From the NCBI RefSeq assembly GCF_014193845.1, contig NZ_JACHZX010000002.1, forward strand, positions 62,001 through 126,000: DNA of 64,000 nt, given 5' to 3'. Both the position numbers and the translations under genes were made by a program. Under the pieces are notes generated by a model. It was given only the letters and a program-made list of their open reading frames with translations. It did no database searches and was not told the origin of the DNA. How positions within the stretch are numbered: position 1 is the first letter of the stretch; each line of letters opens with the position of its first letter. Shown here one piece after another: positions 60,461 to 64,000 of the stretch. The DNA comes from Sphingomonas sp. BK345 (GTDB lineage: Bacteria > Pseudomonadota > Alphaproteobacteria > Sphingomonadales > Sphingomonadaceae).

Positions 60461-60634
60461 ATGACCTTGGACCCGCTCGCCACGCCGCCGTGCACCGCCG
60501 ACCTCTCGGCGCGCGCACCCGCTTTCGTCCAGGCGCCGCGGCTGGTGTTCGACTTGCCCGTCGCCGCGCCGAGCCGTTCCGAACTGCTGCGCCGCCAGAT
60601 CGCCGCGGCGCGGGAACGCGCGCGGGCGCATTGA
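60461..60634 (+). CDS. Small conserved-looking protein of unknown function
   Basis: 57 residues from ATG 60461, eight bases after GGAGGG (60447-60452); an ATG at 60455 is too close to that site. The sequence has a Pro-rich middle (RAPAFVQAPRLVFDLP) and an Arg-rich helical end (RSELLRRQIAAARERARAH). The good ribosome-binding site favours a real gene. No domain is recognised. Confidence 0.5.
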   Translation: MTLDPLATPPCTADLSARAPAFVQAPRLVFDLPVAAPSRSELLRRQIAAARERARAH

Positions 60635-60756
60635 GACGGTTGAGCAAAGGCGGCGCGTGCGCGGATGCCGCGTAGATGCCAACGACAGCGGCAGCGGCGG
60701 TAACCTGAAGGCGGACGTCCGAGTGCGGGCGAGCGCCGGCCGTCCCGCTTTCCTTC

Positions 60757-60850
60757 CGTCATCCCCGCGGAGGCGGGGATCCAGACGCGCGGACGTCCCA
60801 GCTCCATCGCGAACGTCAGCGTGTCTGGGTTCCTGCCTTCGCAGGAATGA
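60757..60850. repeat. Compound inverted repeat of the GTCAT...ATGAC type
   Basis: Begins GTCATCCCCGCGGAGGCGGG and ends CTGCCTTCGCAGGAATGAC; inner arms CCAGACGCG and CGTGTCTGG are inverted. It lies in the 274-base gap before ysxC, which holds nothing else I can support. Confidence 0.6.
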
Positions 60851-60908
60851 CGAGAGGAGGATGGGCGATCGCGTAGACTATGCCCGCGCGCCTCAACTCT
60901 GCCCCAGC

Positions 60909-61559
60909 CTAGCCGATCGACTCGATCACCGCCGCGCGCAGCTCGGCGATCCCCATACCGGTCTCGCTCGACGTCTGCAGGATCTGCGGGTGCGCCGCCG
61001 GGCGTTTGCGCGCTTCCTCCTCGGTGCGCGCCAGCACCTCGGCGAGGTCGGTGGCCTTCACCTTGTCCGCCTTGGTCAGCACCAGGCGGTAGCTCACCGC
61101 GGCCTTGTCGAGCATCGCGAGTACTTCGCGGTCGACCTCCTTGATGCCGTGCCGGCTGTCGATCAGCACCAGCGCGCGCTTGAGCGCCTGCCGCCCGCGC
61201 AGATAGTCGTTCACCAGGAAGCGCCACTTCTTGACGACGTCCTTGGGCGCCTTGGCGAAGCCATAGCCGGGCATGTCGACCAGCCGGAACACCGCCGGCT
61301 CCCCGACGTCGAAGAAGTTCAGCTCCTGCGTCCGACCCGGCGTCACCGAAGTGCGGGCCAGCGCCTTGCGACCGACCAAAGCATTGAGCAGCGACGATTT
61401 GCCGACGTTCGATCGCCCGGCGAACGCTACCTCGGGCATCTCCGCCGGCGGGAGGTACTCGAGCGCGGGCGCCGACTTCAGAAATTCCACCGGGCCGGCG
61501 AAGCGCTTGCGCGCCGCCTCGATCAGCTCCTCGTCGAAGGTGGCGCCGTCCTCGCTCAC
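60909..61559 (-). CDS. ysxC: Ribosome biogenesis GTPase YsxC/YihA (EngB)
   Basis: 216 residues from GTG 61559, overlapping the yidC stop (GTGA). GTPase motifs: G1 [17 protein letters not shown]2 [11 protein letters not shown]3 DMPGYGFA, G4 LTKADKVK and G5 TSSETG. EngB GTPases assist large-subunit assembly and are usually essential. It ends the rpmH-rnpA-yidD-yidC-ysxC operon. Confidence 0.96.
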   Translation of the reverse strand: MSEDGATFDEELIEAARKRFAGPVEFLKSAPALEYLPPAEMPEVAFAGRSNVGKSSLLNALVGRKALARTSVTPGRTQELNFFDVGEPAVFRLVDMPGYGFAKAPKDVVKKWRFLVNDYLRGRQALKRALVLIDSRHGIKEVDREVLAMLDKAAVSYRLVLTKADKVKATDLAEVLARTEEEARKRPAAHPQILQTSSETGMGIAELRAAVIESIG

Positions 61560-63259
61560 TTGGCCGGCGCCTGCTTGAGCTGTGGATGGCGGCTGTAGAG
61601 CCACTTCTGCTGCGCGATCGAAATACAGTTGGTGGTGATCCAATAGATCTGCAGCCCGACCGCGAACGGCGCCATCACGAACATCAGCACCCAGGGCAGG
61701 ATCGCGAACACCTGCTTCTGTGCATCGTCCATCGGCGCCGGGTTGAGCCGGAACTGGAAGAACATCGAGATGCCCAGCAGCACCGGCACCACGCCGATGG
61801 CGAGGAAGTGCGGCAGCGTGATCGGGATATAGCCGAACAGGTTGAGGATCGTCGCCGGGTCGGGCGCGGACAGGTCCTTGATCCACAGCGCAAACGGCTG
61901 GTGGCGCATCTCGATCGTCAGCAGCAGCGCCTTGTACAGCGCGTAGAAGATCGGGATCTGGATGAACGTCGGCAGGCAGCCCGCCAGCGGGTTGACCTTC
62001 TCCGCCTTGTATAGCGCCATGATCTCCTGCTGCTGGCGCTGCTTGTCGTCCTTGTAGCGCTCCTGGATCGCCTTCATCTTGGGCTGAAGCGCGCGCACCG
62101 CCGCCATGCTGGCGAACTGGCGCTGCGCGATCGGGAAGACGAGCAGCCGGATCGTCAGCGTCAGGATGATGATCGCGACGCCGAAGTTGCCGATCAGCCG
62201 GAACAGCAGATCGAGGTAATAGAAAATCGGCTTTTCGACGAGGCGGAACCAGCCCCAGTCGATCGCATAGTCCAGCTTCGTCACCGCGCCGGTGTCGGTG
62301 TAGCGGTCGAGCAGCTTCACTTCCTTGGCGCCGGCGAACAGCTTGGCGGTCTGGCTCAGCTGGCGGCCCGGCGGCAGCAGCTGCGGCGCGGTGGTGAAAT
62401 CGGCCTGGTAGCTCTGGTTCGGCCCGGCGCGGAACTGGCCGTCGAACGCGCGACCCTGGTCGGGCACCATCGCGGCAAGCCAGTATTTGTCGGTAAAGCC
62501 GAGCCAGCCGCCGCTGCTGGTGAAGCGCGCCGGACCCGAGGCGAGGTCCTTGAAATTGGGGTTATAGTGTGCGGCGCCGTTGTTGACCGACATCGGCCCG
62601 GTGTGGATCGTCCAGCTGTCCGGATCCTTCGACACGCCGATGCGGTTGACGAGGCCGTAGGCGGCGACCGGCACCACGCCGCTGCCGGCGTTGGCGACGG
62701 TCTGCTTGACCGTGAAGAGATAGTCGTTGTCGACCGCCAGCTCGAGCGCGAAGCGCTGGCCCTGCGCGTTGCTGGCGGTCAGCGTCACCGGCTTGCCCGG
62801 GGTGAGCAGCGGCGCTGAGGCGGTCCACACCGCATCGGCGGCGGGGGGGCGCAGCCCCTCGTCGCGCCAGCCGAAGGCGGCGAAATAGGCGTCCTGCGTC
62901 CCCGCCGGCGAGAACAGGCGGATGGGTGGCGAGTCCTTGGCGACCGTCTCGTTGTAGCGGGTCAGCACGAGATCATCGATCCGCGCGCCCTTGAGGTTGA
63001 TCGAGCCCTTGAGCGCGGGCGTCTCGATGCGGACGCGCGGGCTCTCCGCGAGCACCTGCTGGCGATCGCGTAGGGCGGCGGGCGAGTCGGCCGTCGGGTC
63101 GGCGTTCGGCTGCGGCAGCACGCGCGACTTGCCCTGCTCGACCTTTGTGGCGGGCGGGTTCGCGGTCGGGAAGAAGCGGCTCTGCACCAGCGGCCATCCG
63201 AACAGGATGAGCGCGGCGATGACCGCGAACAGCACGAAGTTCTTGCTCTCGTCCTTCAC
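61556..63259 (-). CDS. yidC: Membrane protein insertase YidC
   Basis: 567 residues from GTG 63259. The first membrane helix ([18 protein letters not shown]) is followed by the large periplasmic domain (about 55-340) of Gram-negative YidC and the conserved five-helix core ([59 protein letters not shown]). The conserved positive Arg sits in the first core helix (TIRLL). It inserts inner-membrane proteins alone or with Sec. Confidence 0.97.
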   Translation of the reverse strand: MKDESKNFVLFAVIAALILFGWPLVQSRFFPTANPPATKVEQGKSRVLPQPNADPTADSPAALRDRQQVLAESPRVRIETPALKGSINLKGARIDDLVLTRYNETVAKDSPPIRLFSPAGTQDAYFAAFGWRDEGLRPPAADAVWTASAPLLTPGKPVTLTASNAQGQRFALELAVDNDYLFTVKQTVANAGSGVVPVAAYGLVNRIGVSKDPDSWTIHTGPMSVNNGAAHYNPNFKDLASGPARFTSSGGWLGFTDKYWLAAMVPDQGRAFDGQFRAGPNQSYQADFTTAPQLLPPGRQLSQTAKLFAGAKEVKLLDRYTDTGAVTKLDYAIDWGWFRLVEKPIFYYLDLLFRLIGNFGVAIIILTLTIRLLVFPIAQRQFASMAAVRALQPKMKAIQERYKDDKQRQQQEIMALYKAEKVNPLAGCLPTFIQIPIFYALYKALLLTIEMRHQPFALWIKDLSAPDPATILNLFGYIPITLPHFLAIGVVPVLLGISMFFQFRLNPAPMDDAQKQVFAILPWVLMFVMAPFAVGLQIYWITTNCISIAQQKWLYSRHPQLKQAPAK

Positions 63260-63277
63260 AGGCGTCCCAAGCTTTCC

Positions 63278-63490
63278 TTATGGCACCGGATCATGGCCGT
63301 GCCCGCCCCAGGGGTGACAGCGCGCGATCCGCCGCACCGCCAGCCACCCGCCCTTGACCGCGCCATAGCGGCCAAGCGCCTCGATTGCATAGGCGGAACA
63401 TGATGGTTGGAACCGGCACGAGGGCGGCAGCACCAGCGACGGCCCCAGCTGCCAGGCGCGCGCCACCAGGATAAGCGCGCGCGCGATCAC
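63278..63490 (-). CDS. yidD: Membrane protein insertion efficiency factor YidD
   Basis: 70 residues from GTG 63490, which overlaps the rnpA stop (GTGA). The three-cysteine YidD pattern is complete: [21 protein letters not shown], shown here in part, and [14 protein letters not shown]. It is a small amphipathic inner-membrane protein that aids YidC-dependent insertion. Confidence 0.95.
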   Translation of the reverse strand: MIARALILVARAWQLGPSLVLPPSCRFQPSCSAYAIEALGRYGAVKGGWLAVRRIARCHPWGGHGHDPVP

Positions 63491-63819
63491 TTGCGTGTCT
63501 TCGCCAGCGCGCGGGTGAGGTCGGCGCCGAGCTGCGCCCAGTCGCGGTCCTTCGCGGCCAGCCGGCCGATCAGCACGTGGTCGGCGCCCGCCGTCCCGTG
63601 GCTCGGCAGGACCTCACGCGCCAGCGCGCGAAAGCGCCGCTTGATGCGGTTGCGCACCACGGCATTGCCCACCTTCTTGGTGACGGTAATGCCGAGCCGC
63701 ATGCTGGAGTCGCCGTCGTCGCGCGCCTTCACCAGCAACACGAAGCCGGGCATCGGTGCGCGACGCCCGGCATTGGCGGCCAGATAATCCGACCGCTTCG
63801 TCATCCGGCCCACAGCCAT
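63487..63819 (-). CDS. rnpA: Ribonuclease P protein component
   Basis: 110 residues from ATG 63819 (GGAG six bases upstream). RnpA signature [21 protein letters not shown], of which [13 protein letters not shown] is the RNA-binding core, plus [12 protein letters not shown] near the start. It combines with RnpB RNA to mature tRNA 5' ends. It lies 29 bases after rpmH. Confidence 0.96.
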   Translation of the reverse strand: MAVGRMTKRSDYLAANAGRRAPMPGFVLLVKARDDGDSSMRLGITVTKKVGNAVVRNRIKRRFRALAREVLPSHGTAGADHVLIGRLAAKDRDWAQLGADLTRALAKTRK

Positions 63820-63848
63820 TGTTGGCTCCGGGCCGGCCGAGCGCTCGA

Positions 63849-63983
63849 TTACGCCGACAGCTTCTTGCGGCCGCGCGAGCGGCGCGCCCGGATCACCGAC
63901 CGGCCGCCGACCGTGGCCATCCGCGCGCGGAAGCCGTGACGGCGGGCGCGCACCAGATTGCTCGGCTGAAAGGTCCGCTTCAT
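63849..63983 (-). CDS. rpmH: 50S ribosomal protein L34
   Basis: 44 residues, beginning [20 protein letters not shown] after Met and ending GRKKLSA, the complete L34 sequence. It is the first gene of the conserved rpmH-rnpA-yidD-yidC-ysxC group, whose promoter is beyond or at the window's right edge. Confidence 0.97.
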   Translation of the reverse strand: MKRTFQPSNLVRARRHGFRARMATVGGRSVIRARRSRGRKKLSA

Positions 63984-64000
63984 GAGTCATTTCCCGAATT

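Overview
The window is GC-rich alphaproteobacterial chromosome, most likely from a Sphingomonas-like member of the Sphingomonadaceae. Support comes from the housekeeping gene set and its order, the large TonB receptors, the SapC / JmjC-cupin pair, the many GTG starts with 4-base GTGA or ATGA overlaps, and intergenic inverted repeats of the type I associate with sphingomonads. No tRNA, rRNA, CRISPR array, transposase or integrase is visible. Species cannot be named from sequence alone.

Layout. 1-6.9 kb: core genes (partial response regulator, nitrilase-family amidase, rpsU, FKBP isomerase, small secreted/membrane protein, phosphatase, galU, moeB-like E1, a small secreted protein, dut). 6.98-43.7 kb: an accessory carbohydrate and oxidation region. 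43.8-64 kb: core genes (coaBC, unknown membrane protein, ubiB, ubiE, mutM, rpsT, dnaA, pspC-like, trpS, murJ, secB, Tim44-like, mltA, smr, dapE, cupin, GST, small ORF, ysxC, yidC, yidD, rnpA, rpmH). The accessory block sits between coaBC and dut, which are neighbours in many alphaproteobacteria, so it looks like a 37-kb insertion into a core operon.

The accessory region has three parts. (i) A glycan module at 7-21 kb: TonB receptor, SapC, JmjC-like cupin, GH95, secreted GH43, CE1-type esterase and a second TonB receptor, fitting hemicellulose side-chain removal and uptake. (ii) A central module at 21.3-39.6 kb: FCD-type GntR regulator, secreted amidohydrolase, two MFS carriers, iron alcohol dehydrogenase, aldehyde dehydrogenase, two PQQ-dehydrogenase/cytochrome c pairs, CaiB-type CoA-transferase, a crotonase-fold protein lacking both catalytic glutamates, an SMP-30 lactonase-like protein, a ferredoxin-fold-like protein and two secreted cupins. 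This looks like periplasmic oxidation, import and cytoplasmic processing of an unidentified substrate. (iii) A LacI regulator with an MFS carrier and a cytoplasmic GH43 xylosidase at 39.7-43.7 kb.

Two repeated DNA motifs tie the region together. A near-palindrome with core TATAGGAT (best form ATCATATAGGAT) occurs six times, each time in a promoter region of the accessory block, including that of the GntR gene. The 14-mer TGGTAACGTTACCG occurs in front of the second TonB receptor and, 23 kb away, in front of the MFS-GH43 operon beside the LacI gene. This suggests two overlapping regulons, with the GntR regulon coupling the glycan-degrading genes to the PQQ pathway.
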